Shown piece by piece: positions 1 to 8,064 of a stretch of DNA of 21,438 nt. The notes under the pieces are model-generated. The model was not told the DNA's origin and did no database searches. It saw nothing but the letters and a program-made list of their open reading frames with translations. Within the stretch, counting starts at the first letter, position 1. Each line of letters opens with the position of its first letter. The position numbers and the translations under genes were made by a program. The DNA comes from an uncultured Flavobacteriaceae bacterium (lineage in GTDB: Bacteria > Bacteroidota > Bacteroidia > Flavobacteriales > Flavobacteriaceae), in the NCBI GenBank assembly GCA_913031655.1, contig CAJWFY010000009.1, positions 1 to 21,438 of the forward strand, read 5' to 3'.

Positions 1-1907
1 TTCAAAGTTGGGGAATTAATTTTGGCCGAAAGATTGCTGAATCTGGAGAAGTTTATACTTGGAATTTTGTTGATCAAAAAAATGGTAACTATTCAGAATC
101 AATGGGTATTTCATCCGGAATAAAAGACATCTCTCCACCAACAAGGTTATTCTTCTACCCTTACGCTCAGTCCTCTTTAGATTTAAATAAAAACAGCAAG
201 CCTTTAATTGGGTATTCTGCAGGAATGGATCTTAAGTATGGGATTAATAATAGTTTTACTTTAGACGCTACTTTAATTCCTGATTTTGGTCAGGTAGCTT
301 TTGACGAGGAAGAGCTAAACTTAAGTCCTTTTGAACAAAGGTTTGATGAAAACAGAGCTTTTTTTACTGAAGGAGCTAAGTTGTTTAAAAAAGCAGATAA
401 TCGTGGTTATCGAAGTGGTAATTTCTTTTACAGCAGAAGAATTGGAGAAGATATAAATTTTGAAGAAGAAGAAATTCTTAATAATAATGAAGAAATATCT
501 TCTTACGATAGAAAAGCAGACTTATTAAATTCAATTAAATTAACGGGGACTACTAATTCTGGACTAAGTATTGGATTTATAAATTCAATTACTGATAATG
601 CATTTGCTTCAGTTAAAAATTCAATAACGGGAGCAATAAGATTTGAAAAAATCGCTTCGACTACAAATTATAATATAATCTCGTTAAGTCAAAAATTATT
701 AAATGACTACTCTACTCTCTCATTTCTAAATTCAAATGTAAATAGAAGTGGGAATTTTAAAAACGCTAACAACAGTGCCTTTGTTTTTGATTTATTCGAT
801 GATAAAAGAAAGTTTAATGTCAAAGGAAATGTTTTTCAAAGTGATTCTCCAACCTTTTCTACGACAAAAGGCTTTAGAGGCTCAATAAACTTCTTAAAAC
901 TTACTGGTAATTTTAGATATGGTTTTGGATGGGATGGTGTTGACGCTAATTATTATCAAAACGACTTAGGTTATTATAATAATAGAAATGATCAAAGAAT
1001 TTCTGGAAGAGTAAAGTACATGACATTTGAACCAACCAGTTGGTATGAAAAAATAGAAGCCTACTTATGGATGAGTAAAAGAAGTAGGTTTTATCCAAAA
1101 AAAATTAAATCAACTGGGTGGAGGATTGGTACTGAACTAGTGAGTCCAAATCTAAATGAATTCAGGTTCAGCTTTGACTACACATCTGCATATAACAACT
1201 TTGAAGAGCCTAGAGAGGAAGATGTTTTTATTAAAGAACCTGCAATATATGAAGTTGAGTTTAATTATAAATCTGATAGCAGAGAAAAAATACAATATAG
1301 TTTTGGTATTGAACATTCCTATGCTGTTGACGAGTATTTAAGTGAACAGAAAAATAGTATTGAACTTAATTTAGGTTTAGGTTTTAGATTATCAGATAGA
1401 TTTAATTTGGATTATGAAATAAAAAAAGAGAAATCTATTGATGATATAGGTTATGTATTTAACGAAGGTGAAGATATTTATTTCGGAAAGCGAAATGTAA
1501 AGGTATTGGAAAACAACCTGAACTTAAACTATAACTTTAACTCATATAAATCACTAGTTTTAAAATTTAGACAGTTCTGGAGCAGCGCTAATTATAATGA
1601 TTCATTTTTCTTGTTAAACTCAAAAGGAGAAAGAATACTTTCAGATAAATCAGTAAAAGACAATGATCCTAATAAAAGTTTTAATTTATGGAATTTAGAC
1701 TTAAGCTATAATTGGGAATTTTTACCTGGAAGTAAACTAACATTATTGTATCGAAATAATATTTTTAATGAAGATAATTTATCTGGAATTTCATATTATA
1801 GTAGCACTAAAGAATTATTTGAAAAACCAATTGACCATCAAGTTTCACTTAGAATAAATTATTTCTTAGATTACAATATATTAAAAAGAAAAAAAAGTAG
1901 AATATAA
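1..1907 (+). CDS. DUF5916 family outer-membrane protein, C-terminal part (5' end outside window)
   Basis: The reading frame is open from the window edge (first full codon at base 3) to the TAA at 1905-1907, giving about 634 residues. The first in-frame ATG at 102 is internal, because the residues before it (QSWGINFGRKI...) are typical family sequence. DUF5916 proteins are usually about 700-850 aa, with an N-terminal carbohydrate-binding-like (CBM9-type) domain followed by a large beta-rich domain thought to sit in the outer membrane. The missing N-terminus should carry the signal peptide and that domain. Visible hallmarks are LIPDFGQV, then LNLSPFEQRFDENRAFFTEG and FFYSRRIGE, followed by many alternating aromatic/polar beta strands ending near INYFLDYN, which fits a barrel-like C-terminus. 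The substrate and precise role are unknown. It lies 5 bases upstream of the lolD-like gene and is probably cotranscribed with it. Confidence 0.85.
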   Translation, partial: QSWGINFGRKIAESGEVYTWNFVDQKNGNYSESMGISSGIKDISPPTRLFFYPYAQSSLDLNKNSKPLIGYSAGMDLKYGINNSFTLDATLIPDFGQVAFDEEELNLSPFEQRFDENRAFFTEGAKLFKKADNRGYRSGNFFYSRRIGEDINFEEEEILNNNEEISSYDRKADLLNSIKLTGTTNSGLSIGFINSITDNAFASVKNSITGAIRFEKIASTTNYNIISLSQKLLNDYSTLSFLNSNVNRSGNFKNANNSAFVFDLFDDKRKFNVKGNVFQSDSPTFSTTKGFRGSINFLKLTGNFRYGFGWDGVDANYYQNDLGYYNNRNDQRISGRVKYMTFEPTSWYEKIEAYLWMSKRSRFYPKKIKSTGWRIGTELVSPNLNEFRFSFDYTSAYNNFEEPREEDVFIKEPAIYEVEFNYKSDSREKIQYSFGIEHSYAVDEYLSEQKNSIELNLGLGFRLSDRFNLDYEIKKEKSIDDIGYVFNEGEDIYFGKRNVKVLENNLNLNYNFNSYKSLVLKFRQFWSSANYNDSFFLLNSKGERILSDKSVKDNDPNKSFNLWNLDLSYNWEFLPGSKLTLLYRNNIFNEDNLSGISYYSSTKELFEKPIDHQVSLRINYFLDYNILKRKKSRI

Positions 1908-1912
1908 TTTTA

Positions 1913-2575
1913 ATGATTTCAGCAAATAACATATCTAAAACATTTAACGGAAAAAAAGTATTGGACAATGTGAGTATTGAGGTTAAAAAAGGGGAAATAA
2001 TCTCTATTGTTGGACCTTCTGGAGCTGGAAAAACCACTTTACTGCATATATTAAGCACATTAGATAAGCCTGACTTAGAAAATCATCCAAACTTAATTCT
2101 AAATGATACAGAAATAATTAAACTAAGTGATAATAAACTTTCAAATTTTAGAAATACAGAAATTGGTTTCATTTTTCAATTTCACGAGCTTTTACCGGAA
2201 TTTTCTGCCATTGAAAACATATGTTTACCTGGAATGATTAAAGGAGATTCAAATTCTAAAATCATCAAAAGAGCTGAAAAACTTCTAAAATCTCTTAATT
2301 TATCTCATGTTAAAAATCAAAATCCTAACGAGTTATCAGGTGGTGAACAGCAAAGAGTAGCTGTAGCAAGAGCTTTAATTAATGAACCTAAAATCTTATT
2401 TGCAGATGAACCAAGTGGTAATTTAGATTCGAAATCTGCCGATGAATTACACAAATTATTTTTTGAATTAAGGGATGATTTAAACATTACTATGATATTA
2501 GTTACACACAATAAAGAATTAGCTGATATGACAGACAGAAAACTCAATTTAATTGATGGAAAGTGGGCTAACTAA
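1913..2575 (+). CDS. lolD: ABC transporter ATP-binding protein, LolD-like
   Basis: This is a 220-aa single nucleotide-binding domain of the MacB/LolD class, which powers lipoprotein release from the inner membrane or related substrate extraction. All ATPase motifs are present: Walker A GPSGAGKTT (residues 34-42), Q-loop with Q89 in FQFHELLPEF, signature LSGGEQQ (141-147), Walker B ILFADEP (161-167), D-loop SGNLD (168-172) and switch histidine H199. The FQFHELLPEF segment and the length suit LolD. The gene starts 5 bases after the DUF5916 gene and its 3' end overlaps the next gene, so it is internal to an operon. No LolC/LolE-type permease is encoded in the window, so its membrane partner must be elsewhere. 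The subfamily assignment is by similarity; substrate specificity cannot be read from the ATPase. Confidence 0.85.
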   Translation: MISANNISKTFNGKKVLDNVSIEVKKGEIISIVGPSGAGKTTLLHILSTLDKPDLENHPNLILNDTEIIKLSDNKLSNFRNTEIGFIFQFHELLPEFSAIENICLPGMIKGDSNSKIIKRAEKLLKSLNLSHVKNQNPNELSGGEQQRVAVARALINEPKILFADEPSGNLDSKSADELHKLFFELRDDLNITMILVTHNKELADMTDRKLNLIDGKWAN

Positions 2576-3329
2576 ACTTGATTTAAAAGAATTTTTAGAC
2601 AATAAATATGAACAATATAATCAGAAGGTTTTTATTGAGTCTGATCCTATTCAAATTCCGCACGATTTTAAACTTAAACAAGACATAGAAATAGCTGCAT
2701 TTCTAACATCAACAATTGCATGGGGACAAAGAAAAACTATCATTAAAAATGCGAAAATAATGATGGAAAACTTAGATAACTCACCTTATGAATTTGTAAT
2801 AAATTCTACTGAAAAAGAAATAAACAAACTCTATGTAATACACAGAACTTTTAATGAAATAGATTTTAGATATTTCATTAAAAGACTAAAAGAAATATAT
2901 ACTAAATACAATGATTTAGAGACTGTGTTCTGTTTAACTGACAACAGTTTAAATATGCACAGTTCAATTCATAACTTTAAAAAGATATTTTTTAACAGTG
3001 ATCATCCAATTAGAACAACAAAACATATAAGTGATCCTAATAAAGGGTCAGCATCTAAAAGGATTAATATGTTTTTAAGATGGATGGTGAGAAATGATAA
3101 TAATGGGGTTGATTTTGGGATATGGAATAAAATAAACAAATCTGTACTTTCATGTCCTTTAGACGTACACAGTGGAAATGTTGCCAGAAAACTTGGTTTG
3201 TTAAACAGGAAACAAAACGATCACAAAGCGGTTTTAGAATTAGATAAAAACTTAAGAGAGTTAGATAAGTTTGATCCTGTTAAGTATGATTTTGCTCTAT
3301 TTGGCCTAGGAGTTTTTGAAGGATTTTAA
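2556..3329 (+). CDS. TIGR02757 (DUF2400) family protein, possibly DNA-glycosylase-like
   Basis: This is a 257-aa member of the conserved Bacteroidota family TIGR02757/DUF2400, of unknown function. I chose the ATG at 2556; an in-frame TTG lies one codon upstream at 2553. The gene overlaps the 3' end of lolD by about 20 bases, suggesting translational coupling. Family hallmarks are DIEIAAFLTSTIAWGQRK near residues 43-60, GSASKRINMFLRWMVR near 164-179, CPLDVHSGNVARKLGLL near 200-216, and a C-terminal DPVKYDFALFGLGV. The last three resemble the layout of helix-hairpin-helix-GPD DNA glycosylases: a Gly-rich turn with a Lys (K168), then a conserved Asp (D203) in an LDVH context. That is inference, not established function. 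The family itself is assigned with high confidence. Confidence 0.85.
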   Translation: MESGLTKLDLKEFLDNKYEQYNQKVFIESDPIQIPHDFKLKQDIEIAAFLTSTIAWGQRKTIIKNAKIMMENLDNSPYEFVINSTEKEINKLYVIHRTFNEIDFRYFIKRLKEIYTKYNDLETVFCLTDNSLNMHSSIHNFKKIFFNSDHPIRTTKHISDPNKGSASKRINMFLRWMVRNDNNGVDFGIWNKINKSVLSCPLDVHSGNVARKLGLLNRKQNDHKAVLELDKNLRELDKFDPVKYDFALFGLGVFEGF

Positions 3330-3360
3330 AAAGTTTTACTTAATAATTCAAATCAATTAC

Positions 3361-3368
3361 TATATTTG
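3361..3368 (+). promoter_or_regulatory. Candidate Bacteroidota -7 element upstream of the PyrC-like gene
   Basis: TATATTTG matches the TAnnTTTG -7 consensus of Bacteroidota housekeeping sigma (SigABfr) exactly. It lies in the 79-base gap 3330-3408, about 40 bases before the ATG at 3409. No exact TTG is seen at the -33 position; TTT at about 3334-3337 is the closest. If used, transcription would start near 3375, and the pyrC-esterase pair would form its own unit separate from the DUF5916-lolD-TIGR02757 run. Confidence 0.5.
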
Positions 3369-3408
3369 CCCAGCATTATTTTTAATGTTATTTAAATAAC
3401 TTGGTTGC

Positions 3409-4662
3409 ATGTCTATCATTCTTAAATCTGCAAAAGTTATAAATGCCGAAAGTAAACACAACGGTACTAAGCAAGATATTTTAATTTCTGAAGGTAAAAT
3501 TCAAAAGATTTCAAAGTCAATTAAATCCTCAAACTCAAGAGAGGTTTTTATAAAAAACCTTCATATATCTAGCGGTTGGTTTGATAGTAGTGTGTCTTTT
3601 GGTGAACCTGGTTATGAAGAGAGAGAAACTATTGAGAATGGTGGAAATGTCGCATCAAGAAGTGGATTTACAAATCTCCTTCTAAACCCTAATACAAATC
3701 CTGTAATTGATAGTCAAACAGATGTTTCATTTATTAAGATGAAATCAAAGGATTTGGTAACAAACATTCACCCTATCGGTGCCCTTTCTATTTCTAGTAA
3801 ATCTACAGAACTAGCTGAACTTAGAGATATGAAAAAAAGTGGTGCTGTTGCCTTTTATGATTTTAAAAAATCTATAAAAAATCCAAATTTATTAAAAACA
3901 GCTTTACTTTATTCTCAAACTTTTGATTCAGTTATAATGTCATTTGGACAAGATGATTTAATTTCAAACAATGGTGTTATGAACGAGGGATTGGTGAGTA
4001 CCAAATATGGAATTAATGGAATTCCAAACCTTTCAGAAGAGATTCAAATTAGTAGAGATTTAAAAATATTAGAATATACTGGAGGAAAACTTCACATCCC
4101 TACTATTTCAACAAAAGAATCTGTTGACTTAATTAAAAAAGCTAAATCAAATGGATTAGACGTAACATGCAGTGTTGCTATTCATAATTTAATTTTTAAT
4201 GAAGAGAAATTAAAAGATTTTGACACAAGATTTAAAGTGTCCCCTCCCCTAAGAACTGAAAAAGACAGGCTAGCTTTAATTAATGGAGTAAAAAAGGGGG
4301 TAATAGATATGGTAACAAGTGATCATAATCCAATAGATATTGAAAATAAAAAAACTGATATAGATAACGCTATTAGTGGAACAATAGGATTAGAATCGTT
4401 TTTTGGAGCTTTATTAACAATTTTTAACTTGAGCGAAACCATTAGTATTCTTACAAGTGGTAAAAATAGATTTAATATTAAAAATAATACAATTGAAGAA
4501 GGTTCAGAAGCTGATCTAACTTTATTTACTATAGATTCTAATTACACTTTCTCAAAATCTAATATCCTTTCCAAATCTAAAAACAGTGCTTTTTTAGGAA
4601 TGAAAATGTCGGGTATTCCGCTAGGCGTTATAGTTAAGCAAAAACATGTAATTAATGAGTAA
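3409..4662 (+). CDS. pyrC: Dihydroorotase-family protein (PyrC-like) with degenerate metal site
   Basis: This is a 417-aa amidohydrolase-superfamily protein of the flavobacterial dihydroorotase type, the enzyme of pyrimidine synthesis that interconverts carbamoyl aspartate and dihydroorotate. Overall length and landmarks fit: NPNTNPVI (residues 93-100), TGGKLHIPTIST (224-235), SPPLRTEKDR (278-287), TSDHNP (303-308) and EEGSEADLTLF (363-373). The canonical metal-binding DxHVHxREPG, however, reads DSSVSFGEPG (59-68), so both His are Ser and the substrate-binding Arg is Gly. The later metal His, second His of LHIxHVST, is Thr232. His259 and Asp305 remain. From memory, other Flavobacteriia carry the same DSSVSFGEPG form, so this is a lineage trait and not fresh decay. 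It may be a non-catalytic partner of aspartate carbamoyltransferase or an enzyme using another metal arrangement. It overlaps the next gene by 8 bases. Confidence 0.8.
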   Translation: MSIILKSAKVINAESKHNGTKQDILISEGKIQKISKSIKSSNSREVFIKNLHISSGWFDSSVSFGEPGYEERETIENGGNVASRSGFTNLLLNPNTNPVIDSQTDVSFIKMKSKDLVTNIHPIGALSISSKSTELAELRDMKKSGAVAFYDFKKSIKNPNLLKTALLYSQTFDSVIMSFGQDDLISNNGVMNEGLVSTKYGINGIPNLSEEIQISRDLKILEYTGGKLHIPTISTKESVDLIKKAKSNGLDVTCSVAIHNLIFNEEKLKDFDTRFKVSPPLRTEKDRLALINGVKKGVIDMVTSDHNPIDIENKKTDIDNAISGTIGLESFFGALLTIFNLSETISILTSGKNRFNIKNNTIEEGSEADLTLFTIDSNYTFSKSNILSKSKNSAFLGMKMSGIPLGVIVKQKHVINE

Positions 4663-5305
4663 ACTTCCTTTTTTTTACTTACATAAAAAATCTAGTTTAA
4701 TTGATACACCTTCTCCTATTCTTATTATGGTTCATGGATATGGAAGTAATGAAAAAGATTTATTTTCTTTTTCCCGAGCACTTCCTAAGGAATTGACTGT
4801 TGTCTCTATAAGAGGAAATATTGATATTCAAGGAATTGGATATGCTTGGTATAATATTTCCATAGATAGTAATGGTAATAAAATTTATGATGTTGAAAAA
4901 GCTATAAAGTCAAGAGATGAAGTTGCTGATTGTATTGACAAATGCATTGATGTTTTTAATGCTGACAAAAACAATGTAACATTAATGGGATTTAGCCAAG
5001 GTTCAATACTAATTAATGCCATTGCCCTAACCTATCCAGAAAAGGTTAAAAATATTATATCCTTAAGCGGTGCAGTAGATCCAGATATTATAAATCTTTC
5101 ACAAAATTCATTTAAAAATCTTTCTTTTTATATATCTCACGGAACTTTAGATGAAGTATTGCCGTTCAAATTATCTAAACAAAGCTTAATACTTTTAGAT
5201 GAAAATAATTTAGATTATGTTTTTGAAGAATTCCCTATTGGTCATGGTGTCTCAACTGAAAACATGAACTCTATGCTTAGTTGGTTAAAAAAAAGGTTAG
5301 ATTAA
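4655..5305 (+). CDS. Alpha/beta-hydrolase, phospholipase/carboxylesterase type
   Basis: This 216-aa cytoplasmic serine hydrolase belongs to the phospholipase/carboxylesterase (acyl-protein-thioesterase-like) family. The catalytic triad is clear: Ser114 in the nucleophile elbow GFSQG, Asp166 in SHGTLDEVLP and His197 in IGHGVS. The oxyanion region is HGYGSNEKD near residue 27, and the length is normal for the family. There is no signal peptide. The ATG at 4655 lies inside the end of the PyrC-like gene (8-base overlap), which indicates translational coupling. Its last 9 bases overlap tail-to-tail with the MBL-fold gene on the other strand. The natural ester substrate cannot be deduced, and a link to pyrimidine metabolism is not implied by the family. 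Confidence 0.85.
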   Translation: MSKLPFFYLHKKSSLIDTPSPILIMVHGYGSNEKDLFSFSRALPKELTVVSIRGNIDIQGIGYAWYNISIDSNGNKIYDVEKAIKSRDEVADCIDKCIDVFNADKNNVTLMGFSQGSILINAIALTYPEKVKNIISLSGAVDPDIINLSQNSFKNLSFYISHGTLDEVLPFKLSKQSLILLDENNLDYVFEEFPIGHGVSTENMNSMLSWLKKRLD

Positions 5306-6064
5306 AAAAAGTTCTAAACCATCGTATGAAAGGTGAACATCTTTAGGTAACTGTTTTTCAACCTCTTTATGAAAACCTAGATTATGACTTATGTGAGTTA
5401 AATAAGTTTTTTTGGCTTTAATTCTATCAATTAAAATTAAAGCTTCTTCAAGATTTAAATGAGAAAAATGTGGCTCTATTCGAATTGTATTTAAAACTAG
5501 GATATCCAGGTTTTTAAGTTTACTAATTTCAAGATCAGATATAGTTTTTAAATCTGTTAAATAAGCAAAGTTTTTAAAACGATACCCAAATACTTGTAAA
5601 TCACCATGTAAATAACTAACAGGATTAACTTCTAAGCCCGATAACTTAAAAGCTACGTTTTCAAATATAGTTATGGCTTTAACTGATGGGGAACCTGGGT
5701 ATCTATTTTCTTTTTTAAATATATAATTAAATCTAACTGATAAATTTTCTAATACTCTTTGATGAGCGTAAATAGGCATCTCTCCGTTTCTATAACAAAA
5801 CGGTCTAATATCATCAATACCAGCAGTATGATCAGCATGTTCATGAGTATATAAAATACCATCAATTCTGTCGCAATTAATATTTAACATCTGTTGTCTA
5901 AAATCTGGTCCAGTATCTATAACATACTTAAAATCACCCCATTCTATCAAAACAGATGACCTAAGACGTTTATCTTTATAATCTTTACTCAAACATACGG
6001 GGTGTTTACTTCCAATAATTGGAATCCCTGTTGATGTACCTGTACCTAAAAAAGTAATTTTCAA
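5297..6064 (-). CDS. MBL-fold metallo-hydrolase, PhnP-like
   Basis: This 255-aa metallo-beta-lactamase-fold hydrolase resembles PhnP (a cyclic phosphate phosphodiesterase) and other RNase Z-like phosphodiesterases. The N-terminus MKITFLGTGTSTGIP is the typical first strand. Metal ligands are visible: HEHADH at residues 74-79 (H74, H76, D78, H79), H153 in YLHGD, D171 in LTDLKT, and H224 in LTHISH. C24 in the early HPVC stretch is also usual in PhnP-like proteins. No phn genes for C-P lyase are nearby, so phosphonate degradation is not supported and the substrate is open. The gene converges on, and overlaps by 9 bases, the esterase gene. Its promoter probably lies in the 77-base divergent gap with the next gene. 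Confidence 0.85.
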   Translation of the reverse strand: MKITFLGTGTSTGIPIIGSKHPVCLSKDYKDKRLRSSVLIEWGDFKYVIDTGPDFRQQMLNINCDRIDGILYTHEHADHTAGIDDIRPFCYRNGEMPIYAHQRVLENLSVRFNYIFKKENRYPGSPSVKAITIFENVAFKLSGLEVNPVSYLHGDLQVFGYRFKNFAYLTDLKTISDLEISKLKNLDILVLNTIRIEPHFSHLNLEEALILIDRIKAKKTYLTHISHNLGFHKEVEKQLPKDVHLSYDGLELFLI

Positions 6065-6081
6065 TTTTTAATAATTATCTA

Positions 6082-6089
6082 CAAAAATA
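6082..6089 (-). promoter_or_regulatory. Candidate -7 element for the MBL-fold gene
   Basis: On the minus strand this reads TATTTTTG, matching the TAnnTTTG Bacteroidota -7 consensus. It lies 17 bases upstream of the ATG (6064) in the 77-base divergent intergenic region 6065-6141, implying a very short leader. No clear -33 TTG is present on that strand, so support is limited in such AT-rich DNA. Confidence 0.35.
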
Positions 6090-6141
6090 TATTTTTTAAT
6101 TGATAAACTTTTTAACTTAGCTAACATATTATTATAACATA

Positions 6142-7581
6142 ATGTCAATTTCTCTAAAAGGAGACCAACCATTCGAAAACATCCCCTCTGTCAAGGCTAA
6201 GGCTTTAAGAATTAATTTAAACAGACATATTTACGGAACATTTGCTGAAATAGGAGCTGGTCAAGAAGTTGCCCGTCATTTTTTTAGATCTGGAGGAGCT
6301 TCTGGAACTATTGCTAAAACAATGAGTGCGTACGATAAGGCTTTTAGTGATGCTATATACGGAGAAGAGCCAGACAATAGATATGTTTCTGAATCTAGAT
6401 TAAAAAAAATGTTAAGTCATGAAGTTAATCTACTTGAAACAAGAATGGATAGAGAGAATCATCCAGATAAAATGTTTTTCACTTATGCCAACACTGTTGC
6501 GACTATTGACTTCGCAAAACAATATAAAGGACATGGATGGATGGGTATCAAATTTCAAACTGATCCAAAAGATGACTTCAGTGAGATACATATTCATGTA
6601 AGGTTTCACAATTTTGAAGCTAAAGCTCAGCAAGAAGCTTTAGGATTAATGGGACTAAATTTGATATATGGGGCTTACTATAAGTACGATGAGCCTAGAA
6701 AACTACTTAAATACCTTTACGATCATATAGATGCAGATGCCATCGAAATCGATACAATTAATTTTTCTGGACCATTATTTTCAAATGTAGACAACAGAGT
6801 AATGAGTATGGAACTTATTAAAAATGGGATGACTGAAGCAGTAATGTTTGGTCCAGATGGAAATAACATCCTCCCAGCTCGAGTTTTATACAAAAAAAAT
6901 ATATTAGCTATAAGAGGAAGATTTAGACCTGTAACAAAGGTAAATGAAGACATGATTGATAAATCTGTTGAAATAATTTCACATCAAGAGGGTTATGAAG
7001 AACAAGAGAATTTAACAGTATTTGAAATAACACTATCCAACTTAAGAGCATCTAATGGAGATATAAATGAATTAGACTTTATTCATCGTGCTACTCTGCT
7101 ATGTTCTTTAGGTCAAACTGTTATGATAACTAATTTCAAAGAATACTATAGACTAGCAGAATATTTCTCTAACTATACTCAGGAAAAAATTGTACTTACT
7201 ATGGGTGTAAATAATCTTGTTGAAATTTTTGATGAAAAATACTACAATCATTTAAGCGGGGGAATTCTTGAAGCATTTGGTAAGTTATTTTTTAAAAACC
7301 TTAAGATATTTTTATACCCAATCAAAGATACTAACGACGGAAGAATCGTAAACAGTAACAATTTACAAGTGGCTCCTAGAATGAAAAATCTTTATAAATT
7401 TTTCAAATACAATAATAAAATAATTGATATATTTTCTTTTAATGAAGACCTTCTTGATATATACTCTGAAAAAGTATTGTCTATGATAGAAAAAAATGAG
7501 AAAGGTTGGGAAAATTCAATTCCAGATGCTGTAACTAAGTTAATTAAAGAAAAAAAACTATTCGGATATAGAAGCAGTTAA
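6142..7581 (+). CDS. Conserved cytoplasmic protein of unknown function (about 480 aa family)
   Basis: This 479-aa protein belongs to a family I recognise as strongly conserved in Bacteroidota. It has the N-terminal block NIPSVKAKALRINLN, then IYGTFAEIGAGQEVARHFFR and SGGASGTIAKTMSAYDK. From memory, databases sometimes label relatives 'nicotinate-nucleotide adenylyltransferase' or 'TonB-dependent receptor'. Neither label is supported here: there is no signal peptide, no plug or barrel, no Rossmann HxGH motif and no transmembrane stretch. Other visible blocks are KMFFTYANTVATIDF, HGWMGIKFQ, a His-rich strand EIHIHVRFHN (near residues 148-157), and a C-terminus ending KLFGYRSS. The protein looks soluble and mixed alpha/beta. 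It stands alone between two minus-strand genes; its stop codon shares a TTAA with the stop of the peroxiredoxin gene. The function is unknown. Confidence 0.85.
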   Translation: MSISLKGDQPFENIPSVKAKALRINLNRHIYGTFAEIGAGQEVARHFFRSGGASGTIAKTMSAYDKAFSDAIYGEEPDNRYVSESRLKKMLSHEVNLLETRMDRENHPDKMFFTYANTVATIDFAKQYKGHGWMGIKFQTDPKDDFSEIHIHVRFHNFEAKAQQEALGLMGLNLIYGAYYKYDEPRKLLKYLYDHIDADAIEIDTINFSGPLFSNVDNRVMSMELIKNGMTEAVMFGPDGNNILPARVLYKKNILAIRGRFRPVTKVNEDMIDKSVEIISHQEGYEEQENLTVFEITLSNLRASNGDINELDFIHRATLLCSLGQTVMITNFKEYYRLAEYFSNYTQEKIVLTMGVNNLVEIFDEKYYNHLSGGILEAFGKLFFKNLKIFLYPIKDTNDGRIVNSNNLQVAPRMKNLYKFFKYNNKIIDIFSFNEDLLDIYSEKVLSMIEKNEKGWENSIPDAVTKLIKEKKLFGYRSS

Positions 7582-8024
7582 TCTAGAATCTGATTAGTGT
7601 GATCTTTAGTTTTTACTTTATCTATAACTTTAACAATTTCACATTCTTCATTAATTATAAAAGTAGTTCTTATTATCCCCTCATAATTTTTACCTTGAAA
7701 TTTTTTAGATCCCCATACACCAAAACCATTTATCAGTATTTTTTCTGTATCAGCTAGTAAAGGATAAGGGAAACCAAATTTATTTGAAAAAGAAGATTGT
7801 TGTTTAACTTTATCTGCACTAACACCAAAAATAGAATATCCAGCATCTGTTAATTTGGAATAATTTTCAGATAAATTACAAGCTTGAGCTGTACAACCTG
7901 GTGTGTTTGCCCTAGGATAAAAAAATAAAATAGTTTTTTTATTTTTAAAATGATCTTGATTAATCATATTTTCTTTATCATCGTAACAAGAAAAAACAGG
8001 CAATTTATCTCCAACTTTTAACAT
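7578..8024 (-). CDS. bcp: Thioredoxin-dependent peroxiredoxin, BCP/PrxQ type
   Basis: This 148-aa cytoplasmic peroxidase reduces hydrogen peroxide and organic hydroperoxides using thioredoxin. The active site FFYPRANTPGCTAQAC holds the peroxidatic Cys44 in the PxxxTPGC context, and Cys49 five residues later, the usual C-X4-C atypical 2-Cys arrangement of BCP/PrxQ. Further family blocks are FGVSADKVKQQSSF, FPLLADTEK-like (FPYPLLADTEK), FGVWGSKKFQGKNYEGIIRTTFII. The length is normal. The stop overlaps the stop of the convergent 479-aa gene by four bases. It is transcribed divergently from endonuclease III across only 40 bases, so the two may share a regulatory region. The oxidative-defence role fits the DNA-repair genes beside it. 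Confidence 0.93.
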   Translation of the reverse strand: MLKVGDKLPVFSCYDDKENMINQDHFKNKKTILFFYPRANTPGCTAQACNLSENYSKLTDAGYSIFGVSADKVKQQSSFSNKFGFPYPLLADTEKILINGFGVWGSKKFQGKNYEGIIRTTFIINEECEIVKVIDKVKTKDHTNQILD

Positions 8025-8064
8025 AACTAATTGATTTATTTTGTAGTAAATTTATAAAATATTT

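Noticed and set aside
2553..2555. TTG as start of the TIGR02757 gene
   Set aside because: An ATG follows immediately at 2556 in the same frame; TTG would add only one residue, so the ATG is the simpler start.
5281..5310. Run of A and T at the esterase/MBL junction as a terminator
   Set aside because: No GC stem precedes the run, and the bases are coding on both strands.
6577..6618. HIHVRFH in the 479-aa protein as a metal-dependent hydrolase site
   Set aside because: No second set of ligands (Asp or further His in a recognisable spacing) is visible; a beta strand with His residues is not enough.
8025..8064. Promoter for nth in the 40-base divergent gap
   Set aside because: The best -7 candidate, TTATTTTG at 8036-8043, has a mismatch in the TA dinucleotide and no well-spaced -33 TTG, so it was not listed.
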